Shown piece by piece: positions 6,010 through 17,050 of a DNA stretch of 64,000 nucleotides (positions within the stretch are counted from its first letter, which is position 1; each line of letters begins with the position of its first letter). The stretch comes from Clostridia bacterium (lineage in GTDB: Bacteria; Bacillota_A; Clostridia; Oscillospirales; Acutalibacteraceae): positions 1 to 64,000 of the forward strand of contig JAFSFH010000013.1 of the NCBI GenBank assembly GCA_017435305.1. The letters run 5' to 3'. The notes under the pieces are model-generated. The model had not been told where the DNA came from and searched no databases. It worked only from the letters and a program-made list of their open reading frames with translations. The translations under genes and the position numbers were made by a program.

Positions 6010-7923
6010 ATGAAGAAACGGTTTGTGCGCTCCCTGCTGGCGCTTTTGTGCGCGGCGGCATTGCTGTGTGTCGGCGGCTGTGCGGGGCAGGTGCAGGGCG
6101 ATCAGAAGGCGGCGGTCATCGAGCCGGTCAGTATGGCTGACATTATTGAACGGGACGGGTATCTGGAGGGCATTTGGTGGCCCTGGTTTACCCACGACGA
6201 TTTGGGTCACGGTCTCACTGCCAATGAAACGATGGTGGAGTACGTGAGCGACGCCTGGTCCACCGTGGGCATCGACGCCTATAGCGATACCTATCTGCTG
6301 GAGCAGATCTATAATCTAAAGGCGTTGGGCTTTAACGTGATGGGGTATGAGGGCTCCATTTATGCCGAGGGTGTCATTTTTGACGAAAACGGCGACGTGC
6401 TGGGCATCAAGGAGGACTATCTGCAGAATGTCCGCCGTCTGTTGAATCTTTGCCGTCAGGCGCAGATGCCGGTGCTGTGGACGGTGTGTTGTCATTCCAC
6501 CTCGGCGGTGAGCTATTACAATCTTGAGGTCTGGTATCGGATGACCCAGATGTATGCCGTCCGTCAGGTGGCGGACCATTACGCCGAGCGTTTTGTCACC
6601 CCTCTGTGCGCCGTGTTGGCGGAGTACCCTGACGTGGTGGTGATGTGCGCCGCCACCTCTGAGGTGGAGAACGAGATGAACGACCCGGATATGGGCAATT
6701 TCACCGACAGTCGGGAGACCTACGGCGTCACCCGCGACTCTATGCTGTATTTTGTCAATAGGGTGGCGGATACGCTGGCTGAGTGTTTGCCGGAGGTGGA
6801 CCGCACCCTGTGCGGCAGCACCGACAATATGACCATGTATTCCGAAACAAATCTGACCTATCTCGGTCATCAGGAGTACAATTCCGCCGGTAATGCCGAC
6901 GATATTTCCAAGTTCCGTTCTCCGTTGCCCATGCTGGCCACCGAGTTCGGACTGGGCGACGGCAAATTCCCCACCGAGGATGAGTTGGTGAACGCCCAGA
7001 TTACATTCCGCGACAATTTCCGTGCGAAAGGCTGGAGCGGTTGGCTTATGTGGTGCTGGTCTAATCAGTCCGGCGGCAGTTCCTATGATTTGATTGCGAA
7101 GAATGGCGGCCTTACCGATTTTCGTAAGGTGGCCTATGAACTCCACGATTATATTGAGGAGTACCGCGCCGAGTATCGTGGCGAAAGTCTGGCGATCAAC
7201 ACCCCGACAATGTTCTTTAATAAAGGTAACGGCAAGGTGGAGTGGATCAAACCCACCCAGTCCCATACCTATAAGCTGGAGCGGGCCGTGGACGGCGGTG
7301 CTTGGACGACTATTGCTACCTCCGGTGCCACGGTGGATTCCGTGGGCCGCAAATACACCTATACCGACACGGCTCTGCCTGCCGAGGGCACGGTGCAGTA
7401 TCGTGTCACCGTCACCTCCGGTAGCTACACGGTCACCTCCGCCACCAACGTGGCGGACATTGTGCCTCCCGCACAGAATCTGGTGCAGAACGGCGGCTTT
7501 GAGAGCGGCTTTGCCGGCTGGACCGCCTTCGGCACCGACGGCACTTACAATGCCACCACCGCCACCGCCCGCACCGGCTCCTACAGCCTGGAGCTGGACT
7601 ACGGCAGCGGGGAGTGGCAAGGCGCTTATCAGCCCGCCATCACGGTGAAGCCCAATACCAACTACGTGCTGACCTATTACTACAAATACGCCGCCGACGA
7701 CGCCGCCAAGAACTGCTACTGCTTTGTCCGTGGCGGGGACGGCACCATCCATGCGTCGGACATTGTCGGTCAGGCGTATATGAACGGCGGCAGCACCACC
7801 GGGTGGAAGCGGGAGAGCATTACCTTCCGTACCGGCGACAGCGATAAGCTTTGCCTGGATTTCCGCGTGGTGGTCGGCACACACACGTATATCGACGACG
7901 TCGAGTTGTACGAAGTACAGTAA
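6010..7923 (+). CDS. Clan GH-A-like glycanase lipoprotein with C-terminal CBM4/9-like module
   Basis: A 637-residue lipoprotein. The signal peptide ends in the lipobox VGGC. The central ~400 residues look like a glycosidase TIM barrel. VVMC at a strand end is followed by ENEMND (Asn221-Glu222, candidate acid/base). MLATEFG carries Glu312 (candidate nucleophile), 90 residues on, and then WSGWLMWCWSN, as expected near the eighth strand. Positions and spacing fit clan GH-A (GH5 and relatives), but I cannot name the family. The C-terminal ~140 residues (NLVQNGGFESGFAGW... to YIDDVELYEV) form a carbohydrate-binding beta-sandwich of CBM4/9 type. The ATG at 6010, after GAAAGGA, starts the signal peptide; an upstream in-frame ATG (5968) was rejected. 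It is paired with the CBM gene 13 bases downstream; homologues are at 30681 and 37439. Confidence 0.8.
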   Translation: MKKRFVRSLLALLCAAALLCVGGCAGQVQGDQKAAVIEPVSMADIIERDGYLEGIWWPWFTHDDLGHGLTANETMVEYVSDAWSTVGIDAYSDTYLLEQIYNLKALGFNVMGYEGSIYAEGVIFDENGDVLGIKEDYLQNVRRLLNLCRQAQMPVLWTVCCHSTSAVSYYNLEVWYRMTQMYAVRQVADHYAERFVTPLCAVLAEYPDVVVMCAATSEVENEMNDPDMGNFTDSRETYGVTRDSMLYFVNRVADTLAECLPEVDRTLCGSTDNMTMYSETNLTYLGHQEYNSAGNADDISKFRSPLPMLATEFGLGDGKFPTEDELVNAQITFRDNFRAKGWSGWLMWCWSNQSGGSSYDLIAKNGGLTDFRKVAYELHDYIEEYRAEYRGESLAINTPTMFFNKGNGKVEWIKPTQSHTYKLERAVDGGAWTTIATSGATVDSVGRKYTYTDTALPAEGTVQYRVTVTSGSYTVTSATNVADIVPPAQNLVQNGGFESGFAGWTAFGTDGTYNATTATARTGSYSLELDYGSGEWQGAYQPAITVKPNTNYVLTYYYKYAADDAAKNCYCFVRGGDGTIHASDIVGQAYMNGGSTTGWKRESITFRTGDSDKLCLDFRVVVGTHTYIDDVELYEVQ

Positions 7924-7936
7924 GGGGGTGCCGACG

Positions 7937-10516
7937 ATGAAATGTAAGCATTACGTAATTTTCTTTGTTGTAGCATCTCTGCTGTGCTCTTTGCTGGCGG
8001 TGTCCCCACTTCCGACCACCGTCACGGCGGCGGATAATTTAGCCGCCAACGGCGACTTTGAGCTGGGCAATACCAGCGGCTGGGAGATTGCCAATGCGGC
8101 GATCGACAGCAGCGTGACATACGCCGGCAACTATTCTTTGAAATTGACCGCTCTCTCCGCATACAGCGGTGCGGCGTATAAGACCGTGCCGGTGGGCAAG
8201 GGCGCCACCGTGACCGTGTCTTTCTATTACCGATACGCCACAGACCCCGGCAGCAAACTCTATCACGTGTATACGTATCAGGGGGATACTGCCAATGCCG
8301 GTCCTTACAGCCAGGCGGATGCCTCCTTTACCGCTCCTTCGGGTTGCGACAGCATCTCCACTTGGCAGAAAATCTCCTATTCCTTTAACAGTGGTGATTA
8401 TGCCCATATCTACCTGAAATTCTGCCCCGGTGGCAGCGGAGGCACCGCCTGTTACATTGACAATCTGGTGGTCACCGCCACCGGCGGCACGCAGGAGAAG
8501 GTCGCTCCTTATCTGACCTCCTTCGGTACCAAGTACAACCGCCCCTCCGCCACCGGCTACAATCTGCTGGATGACGGCGGCTTTGAGTCCGCTTCCGTGG
8601 ATGCTTGGGACGGCGTATCCCCGAATGGGAGCACCTTGGAGATTGTCGGCGATGCCACCGCCCCTCAGGGCGGGCGGAGTCTGTATTTTTGCAGCGGCTC
8701 TGTCACGGCTCGTTACAGCCTTCCCGTGGCGGTGGAGCCCTATACCCACTATACCTTCTCGGCGTGGGTCAAGTCCCCTCGCTTGAGTGAGGATAACCGC
8801 GCTACCGCCACCTTTGGTGTCGCAGACGAAAACGGTGATTATCTGGTGTATGAGCCCTATAACGGTAACGGTCACGGCGCTGCATCTCTGTCCACTACGA
8901 CTATGCAGCTAATGGCCACCGCCCCCGACGATGCGTGGCATCTGCGCTCGGTGACCTTCTATTCCGGCACCTCTACTACGGTGAATGTGGCGGTGAGCGG
9001 AGCACAGAGCCGTTTGTATCTGGACGATATGGCGCTGTTTAAGAGTGCCTACGGCGTGGAGTACATCAGCCCTCTGCGCACCGATACCATCACTGCCGCC
9101 GCCAATAGCGGCAACAAATACTGCGCGAATGACAGCTCTCTGCTGCCGTGCATTCATATGAGCGGCAAGGCGGCGGAGAAGTATTGGTCCGATAATCCCG
9201 CCTGGCGCAACGGCTTTTTGTCCTTGGAGCAGACGGGCGACGACCACGGCACGGCGCTGACTTATACTGCCTCTGCCCACACTCAGCGGCAGCTGTGTTA
9301 TATCGATTGGATCGACGTGACGCCTCACACCGATTACACGCTGACTATGGATGTCAAACGATTGACCGCCGGCGGCGGCAAGATCATGTTGCTGGATGAC
9401 AACGTTCTGTCTCCCGCCGAATTCTATACGCTGTCCTTTAATGAGACCGACAGCGATTGGGTCACCCATTCCATCACCTTTAACAGCGGTGTGTATTCCC
9501 GTATCGGCTTCGGCATCGTGGACGGCGGCGGTCAGGCGTATATTGACAAGACCCGCCTGTTCAGAACAGCCGACGGTGTGGCGGACGAGCCGATAGAGAC
9601 AGATGTGCCCGCACTGTATCCGACGGGCGGCAAGACGGCTGTGATGGAGATGAGCACCTACACCCCCGAAAACCTGATTCAAAACGGGGATTTCGAGTCC
9701 GGCACGGCAAAAGACTGGGACGTTTATCAAGGAACCACCGTCAACGGGGATGCCAAGCGCCTGGGCAGCTACGGTGCTCATTTGAAGGGCGATGGTAGCT
9801 GGGGCGCTATGCTGGAGCAGTGCGGTATCCCTGTCACCGCCAACGACCGCTACGCATTCCGCTTTTGGATTAAAGTGAATGCCAACGGTACCAACTGGAC
9901 GTTGAAGGGTGAGCAGAGCGGCACCATGTATGGAAGCGGATGGATCACCTCCGGCACGTGGAATATGGTGCAACTGGAGTTTGACTGCGGTGCCGATACG
10001 TCCTTGCGGCTGAATCTTTGCGGCGGCGGCAATGGCATCCCCGAGGATCTGTACGTGGACGATTTCTCGCTGACCAACCTCAGCGGCGGTCCTACGCTTG
10101 GCGTAGGCTTCCTGCTGCAGCTGGATGCCACCGGCGTGGCTATGGACGAAACCTATCGGGCTCATCTCACCAACGCCACCGTGGACGTATACGGAGACGG
10201 TGTAGCGTATCCGCTCAAGGAAATGGGCTGTATGGTGACCAATGATGCCGCTGTGGGCAACAGCCGCAGTGCCTTCACCCGCGAAAATGTGAAAGATTCC
10301 GATGGCACGCTGGTGGACGTTTCGGCGGAGCGCCTGTCTTGGATCACCGACACCACCGCCTATTTTGCGGTGCGGGTGATCAACGTTCCTTATCGGTTCC
10401 GCCATGCGGTGATTTACGCCCGTCCTTACTATGTTTTCGAAAAGGATGGGGAAGAGATGGTGGTATACGGCGACGTGTATTGCCGCAGCTATGCCGACCC
10501 CAATGCCGGCAGTTAG
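7937..10516 (+). CDS. Secreted multi-CBM protein with shared C-terminal domain
   Basis: An 859-residue secreted protein with no catalytic domain that I can see. A signal peptide (1-33, ending VTAA) is followed by four binding modules of CBM4/9 type: about 34-181 (NLAANGDFELGN), 209-378 (NLLDDGGFESAS), 390-545 (KYCANDSSLLPC start) and 578-716 (NLIQNGDFESGT). A C-terminal domain of unknown function, about 717-855, carries CMVTNDAAVG, VRVINV and YARPYYVFEKDG. The same second and third module types, in the same order, occur in the proteins at 32310 and 39524. The ATG at 7937 has AAGGGGG upstream; the GTG at 7928 overlaps that site and was rejected. It is translated 13 bases after the glycanase gene, so the two are probably one operon and bind and cut the same glycan. 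Confidence 0.82.
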   Translation: MKCKHYVIFFVVASLLCSLLAVSPLPTTVTAADNLAANGDFELGNTSGWEIANAAIDSSVTYAGNYSLKLTALSAYSGAAYKTVPVGKGATVTVSFYYRYATDPGSKLYHVYTYQGDTANAGPYSQADASFTAPSGCDSISTWQKISYSFNSGDYAHIYLKFCPGGSGGTACYIDNLVVTATGGTQEKVAPYLTSFGTKYNRPSATGYNLLDDGGFESASVDAWDGVSPNGSTLEIVGDATAPQGGRSLYFCSGSVTARYSLPVAVEPYTHYTFSAWVKSPRLSEDNRATATFGVADENGDYLVYEPYNGNGHGAASLSTTTMQLMATAPDDAWHLRSVTFYSGTSTTVNVAVSGAQSRLYLDDMALFKSAYGVEYISPLRTDTITAAANSGNKYCANDSSLLPCIHMSGKAAEKYWSDNPAWRNGFLSLEQTGDDHGTALTYTASAHTQRQLCYIDWIDVTPHTDYTLTMDVKRLTAGGGKIMLLDDNVLSPAEFYTLSFNETDSDWVTHSITFNSGVYSRIGFGIVDGGGQAYIDKTRLFRTADGVADEPIETDVPALYPTGGKTAVMEMSTYTPENLIQNGDFESGTAKDWDVYQGTTVNGDAKRLGSYGAHLKGDGSWGAMLEQCGIPVTANDRYAFRFWIKVNANGTNWTLKGEQSGTMYGSGWITSGTWNMVQLEFDCGADTSLRLNLCGGGNGIPEDLYVDDFSLTNLSGGPTLGVGFLLQLDATGVAMDETYRAHLTNATVDVYGDGVAYPLKEMGCMVTNDAAVGNSRSAFTRENVKDSDGTLVDVSAERLSWITDTTAYFAVRVINVPYRFRHAVIYARPYYVFEKDGEEMVVYGDVYCRSYADPNAGS

Positions 10517-10529
10517 AAATTGAAAGAAA

Positions 10530-10560
10530 AAACGCGGATGCTGCGGCATCCGCGTTTTTT
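10530..10560 (+). terminator. Terminator of the first glycanase/CBM operon
   Basis: Arms AAACGCGGATGC (10530-10541) and GCATCCGCGTTT (10546-10557) around TGCG, then a T-run. Confidence 0.88.
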
Positions 10561-10566
10561 CACACA

Positions 10567-10595
10567 TTGACAGTGCTTGGCTGCCGTGGTATAAT
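10567..10595 (+). promoter_or_regulatory. Consensus sigma-A promoter
   Basis: TTGACA (10567-10572) and TATAAT (10590-10595), both perfect, spacer 17 bases. It drives the lipoprotein gene that starts at 10631, giving a leader of about 30 bases. Confidence 0.9.
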
Positions 10596-10630
10596 GAGAC
10601 AACGATTTTTAAACAGAATGAGGCGTGATT

Positions 10631-12004
10631 ATGAAACGATTGCTATGTATATTGACGGCGGCGGTGCTGCTGCTGGGTCTGACCGCCTGCAGAGGCGGCA
10701 AGACACCGTTGCGGGACACCGTTCAGGAGCCCCTGACCTACACGGCACTGCCCACGGAACTGAAGGCGACGCAGGTGGGTACCATCGGTCGGCAGGTGAT
10801 GCCGGCGGCCGGCGGCCTGTATTACAAGGAGGGCGACCTGTTCGGCGTCATGTCCCTGGACGGCAAGAAGGACTCCGGCGCCATCTATACCATGTGCCAA
10901 CCCCGTGGCAATTACTTTATGGTGAGCACCAAGGCGGAGGCGGACGGCGACAGCGTGACCGAGTATAATCGCATCGGTCTGGTGGACGGCAACGGTGAGG
11001 AATTGGTGCCGTCGGAGTACGCCGTGCTGGATATTATGGGTGACCGTTTCGTCCGTGCCATAGAGGTACTGAGCAAGACTGAGAATGAGGACGAGAAGCT
11101 GACCTATTTTATGGACGGCGAGGATAAGGTGCTGTGCACCGGTAACTGGTATATCTACGACCTGCAGACCGGTAAGCGGGTGCCCGGCGCCACCGGCACC
11201 AAGCCGTATATCGCCTTTGACTGCGGCGGTTACGTGAAGTACGTGACCGATGATAAGGTAACGGTCACCGCTCTGGCGGATGGTACCGCGATCTCCAACG
11301 ACGTGATCCATTTGAAGAACGGTCACTACGCCGACCCCGCCGACCACACTGTGTATAACGTGGACGGGGACAAATTATTCACCTACGATCCCAACGGCTA
11401 CGTTCCCTGCGACAGCGCGGATATCAACGGATATATAATGGCTAAGAAAACTGTGGGAGATAAGGAGACCTACGCCCTGCTGGATCTGGAGGGCAATGCT
11501 GCCTCGGCCGAGTTTGACAGCCGACCTGTGGTGTACGGCCAGCTGCTGCACGTCAATAAGCGGCTGCGGAATATGGCGGGTGACGCCGTATACGACGGCG
11601 AGACCGTGATGGTGTACTGGGAGCAGAAATACGGTCAGCTGTGGGTCATCGACAACGGAAAGACTCGCAAGGCGGTGGACAAAAACGGCGTCGTTCAGTA
11701 CGAGGGCAATAATGTCAATCCCGTGCTGGATCTGCAGCGCAAGATCTGCTATAAAAAGGGCGATGCCCAGATGCTGTACTATTCGCTGAAGGATAAGGAT
11801 TTCACCATCGGCGGCGTTTGCCTGTCCCCCTTTATCGTCAAGACGGCGGACGGCGACGCTGCGTATAAGCTGGTGAACGTTCTCACCGGTGAGGCGATTT
11901 TGAGCGGTCATTTGAATTATACGGTGGCCGAGACGGATAACAGTTTGCTGTATGTATATGCGCAGGTATCCGATACCGAGATCGAAGTATACGTGGTGAA
12001 ATGA
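10631..12004 (+). CDS. Lipoprotein with WG-repeat-like body
   Basis: A 457-residue predicted lipoprotein. Signal peptide with lipobox LTAC (Cys20 or nearby), then a soluble body of short beta repeats. Several segments have the form 'G-hydrophobic-hydrophobic-D-G-(N)-G' followed by a charged residue and P: FGVMSLDGKKDSG near residue 72, IGLVDGNGEELVPSEY near residue 115 and YALLDLEGN near residue 281. This is the pattern of WG/KWG-type beta repeats seen in Firmicutes surface lipoproteins. The function of such proteins is not established. The ATG at 10631 was chosen over the GTG at 10625 because it follows GAGG at a usable distance and begins the signal peptide. It is transcribed alone from a perfect promoter and closed by a terminator. 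Confidence 0.8.
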   Translation: MKRLLCILTAAVLLLGLTACRGGKTPLRDTVQEPLTYTALPTELKATQVGTIGRQVMPAAGGLYYKEGDLFGVMSLDGKKDSGAIYTMCQPRGNYFMVSTKAEADGDSVTEYNRIGLVDGNGEELVPSEYAVLDIMGDRFVRAIEVLSKTENEDEKLTYFMDGEDKVLCTGNWYIYDLQTGKRVPGATGTKPYIAFDCGGYVKYVTDDKVTVTALADGTAISNDVIHLKNGHYADPADHTVYNVDGDKLFTYDPNGYVPCDSADINGYIMAKKTVGDKETYALLDLEGNAASAEFDSRPVVYGQLLHVNKRLRNMAGDAVYDGETVMVYWEQKYGQLWVIDNGKTRKAVDKNGVVQYEGNNVNPVLDLQRKICYKKGDAQMLYYSLKDKDFTIGGVCLSPFIVKTADGDAAYKLVNVLTGEAILSGHLNYTVAETDNSLLYVYAQVSDTEIEVYVVK

Positions 12005-12018
12005 TAACAACACCTATG

Positions 12019-12052
12019 GGGGCATCCGTCCGATGATGGATGCCCCTTTTTT
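12019..12052 (+). terminator. Terminator
   Basis: Arms GGGGCATCC (12019-12027) and GGATGCCCC (12038-12046), then TTTTTT. It ends the lipoprotein transcript. Confidence 0.88.
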
Positions 12053-12080
12053 GTCCATATCCGTTGGCGGCGGTGATGCG

Positions 12081-12112
12081 ACCGCATACCGCCCCTAGAA
12101 TACCGCATACCG
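12081..12112 (+). promoter_or_regulatory. Direct-repeat operator candidate for the LytTR regulator
   Basis: ACCGCATACCG occurs at 12081-12091 and again at 12102-12112, a 21-bp period (two helical turns). LytTR proteins are known to bind pairs of direct repeats at this spacing. It lies 60 bases upstream of a LytTR gene, so autoregulation is the simplest reading. No convincing -35/-10 pair is seen. Confidence 0.6.
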
Positions 12113-12171
12113 AATAACTATTGCGCATTCTTACGGATTATGGTAGCGTTTACATTGAAAGGAGAAAGCCT

Positions 12172-12603
12172 ATGAAAGTGACCACAATCATTGACCCTGC
12201 CTGTGAGGAAGAGGTGATCATCCGTGCCCGAAGCCATAGCGAACTGGTGGATAAGATTGAAGAGTTGATTATCGGAGAAACCGCAGAGTTGATGGGTTTT
12301 CAGGACAATTCCATTGTTGTTCTCGACTATGTAAAGGTTGATTACTTTACAGTGGAAAGCGACAAAACCTACGCCCGCTGCGGCGGTGAATCCTATCGGG
12401 TGAAGCGGCGGCTGTATGAGATCGAGCGGTCAGCCCCTCCGTATTTCGTGAAGATCAATCAGTCCTGTCTGGCGAACACCCGTCGGATCGCCCGCTTTGA
12501 GACCGCCTTCTCCGGCGCCCTGCGGGTGGTATTCAAAAACGGGGACATGGACTACGTTTCCCGACGAAATCTTAAGCAAGTGAAGGAAAGGTTTGGTTTG
12601 TAA
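12172..12603 (+). CDS. LytTR-type transcription regulator
   Basis: A 143-residue DNA-binding protein without a receiver domain. The C-terminal ~95 residues are a LytTR domain (VLDYVKVDYFTVESDKTYA, then YFVKINQSCLANTRRI, then NGDMDYVSRRNLKQVKE). The N-terminal ~45 residues are a short alpha/beta segment (MKVTTIIDPACEEEVIIRA) usual in this LytTR/DUF3021 class. The ATG at 12172 follows AAAGGAGAAAG; the in-frame ATG at 12121 lacks a ribosome site. The gene is 2 bases upstream of a DUF3021 membrane protein, the arrangement of LytTR regulatory systems in which the membrane partner holds the regulator inactive (HdrR/HdrM and BrsR/BrsM in streptococci are the studied cases). Its target here is unknown apart from the probable self-operator. 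Confidence 0.9.
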   Translation: MKVTTIIDPACEEEVIIRARSHSELVDKIEELIIGETAELMGFQDNSIVVLDYVKVDYFTVESDKTYARCGGESYRVKRRLYEIERSAPPYFVKINQSCLANTRRIARFETAFSGALRVVFKNGDMDYVSRRNLKQVKERFGL

Positions 12604-12605
12604 GT

Positions 12606-13010
12606 ATGAATAAATATGCAAAAGAATTTTTACATCGCGGTTTGATGTTCGGTGGCTTCGGCCCCGTGGTGGCGGGGATCGTCCTTGCCTTCATTCCCGC
12701 CGTGCGGCTGAGCGGCGGCGAGGTGCTGCTGGCGATTCTGTCCACCTATGCGCTGGCGTTTGTTCACGCCGGTGCCAGCGTGTTCAATCAGATCGAGCAC
12801 TGGTCGATGGCAAAGTCGCTGCTGTGCCATTTCGGCTGTTTGTATCTGGCGTATTCCCTGTGTTATCTGGTAAATTCTTGGATACCCTTTGAGCCGATGG
12901 TGCTGGTGATATTCACCGCCGCGTTTGCGGCTGTCTATTTTGTGGTGTGGGGCATTGTATATGCCTGCATCCGTTCCGCCGAAAAGAAGATGAACCGCCA
13001 TCTTGGCTGA
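12606..13010 (+). CDS. DUF3021 membrane protein, LytTR partner
   Basis: A 134-residue inner-membrane protein with four hydrophobic segments (about residues 12-32, 38-58, 68-88 and 95-120) and a positively charged tail (RSAEKKMNRHLG). It matches DUF3021 in length, four-helix layout and gene order. It starts 2 bases after the stop of the LytTR gene (translational coupling likely), ahead of a bidirectional terminator. By analogy with LytTR regulatory systems it probably restrains the regulator at the membrane. What signal releases it cannot be told from the sequence. Confidence 0.85.
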   Translation: MNKYAKEFLHRGLMFGGFGPVVAGIVLAFIPAVRLSGGEVLLAILSTYALAFVHAGASVFNQIEHWSMAKSLLCHFGCLYLAYSLCYLVNSWIPFEPMVLVIFTAAFAAVYFVVWGIVYACIRSAEKKMNRHLG

Positions 13011-13026
13011 TCTGCCGCAACAGAAA

Positions 13027-13060
13027 ACGCCCCCTCCCGTAGCAGGGAGGGGGCGTTATT
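13027..13060. terminator. Bidirectional terminator
   Basis: Arms ACGCCCCCTCCC (13027-13038) and GGGAGGGGGCGT (13045-13056), loop GTAGCA, T-rich on the right and A-run on the left. It separates the LytTR/DUF3021 pair from the convergent histidine phosphatase gene. Confidence 0.82.
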
Positions 13061-13067
13061 GCGTTAT

Positions 13068-13763
13068 TTAGCGGGTGAGACCCTCGCGGTAGAGGTGCCC
13101 GTCACCGGAGTGCTGCACGATCTGGGGGATGACCATACCGTCGCCGTGGTGGTAGAACAGGATCTCGGTGACACCGGTCAACCCGATGTTGAAGCGGGGG
13201 TAGAACACGTTGTAGGGAATGTCCATCACACTGCTGAGGAAAGCCATGCCGAAGCCGTAGTGGGCGAACAGCGCCACCCGATTGGGGCTGTCGCCGACGA
13301 TGTGATAGCATCCGTTCTCGCGGTCGTGGCGGAGCCCCAGCGACTCCATAAAGGCGTCCACCTCGGCATCCACCCGCTTGACACCTCTCTCGAAGTTGGT
13401 GTCGGCGAAATGGGGGTGGGTGTACCATTCCCGTCCCAGCTTTTTCACCTCAGGATCGTTCAGCTTGCGCACCATTTCGGGCACTTCCAGGATCCACTGA
13501 TCCTTGCCGTCCTTGTCCTTAGCCTTGAAGTCGTCAAAGGCCAGCGCCTCGTGGGCCCATTCGCAGATGATCGGCTCCTTCTGCAGCAGGTCGCAGGTGG
13601 GGCGGGAGGTCTGCACGGCGCGGTTGGATGCGGAGGCGTACACCCGATCCAGACCGATGTTGACAAAGCGCTTTGCCAGGGCTTTGGCCTGCTCGTGACC
13701 CAGAGGGGTCAGGCTGTCGGGGTCGTAGATGGGCTGTCCGTGTCGGACGAAATACAGTCGCAT
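13068..13763 (-). CDS. Histidine phosphatase family protein
   Basis: A 231-residue cytoplasmic protein of the histidine phosphatase (phosphoglycerate mutase-like) superfamily. The catalytic signature is FVRHGQP at residues 5-11 (phosphohistidine at His8). A second active-site histidine lies in LFAHYGFG near residue 175, and the conserved arginine in ASASNRAVQTSRPT near residue 62. A non-standard C-terminal half is shared with the paralogue at 29626 (DGMVIPQIVQHSGDGHLYREGL, compare NGVVVPRVMTLSNDSHLYREGL). The substrate is unknown. GAAAGGAG precedes the ATG. It is convergent with the LytTR/DUF3021 pair and lies upstream of, and divergent from, the GH2/ABC operon. Confidence 0.88.
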   Translation of the reverse strand: MRLYFVRHGQPIYDPDSLTPLGHEQAKALAKRFVNIGLDRVYASASNRAVQTSRPTCDLLQKEPIICEWAHEALAFDDFKAKDKDGKDQWILEVPEMVRKLNDPEVKKLGREWYTHPHFADTNFERGVKRVDAEVDAFMESLGLRHDRENGCYHIVGDSPNRVALFAHYGFGMAFLSSVMDIPYNVFYPRFNIGLTGVTEILFYHHGDGMVIPQIVQHSGDGHLYREGLTR

Positions 13764-16979
<3,216 letters not shown>

Positions 16980-17050
16980 TGTCCATGACCCCATTTCAAT
17001 TTTTGTCACATAAATCGATGCTAAATTTTGAAGAAAGAGAGTTGTAGACC

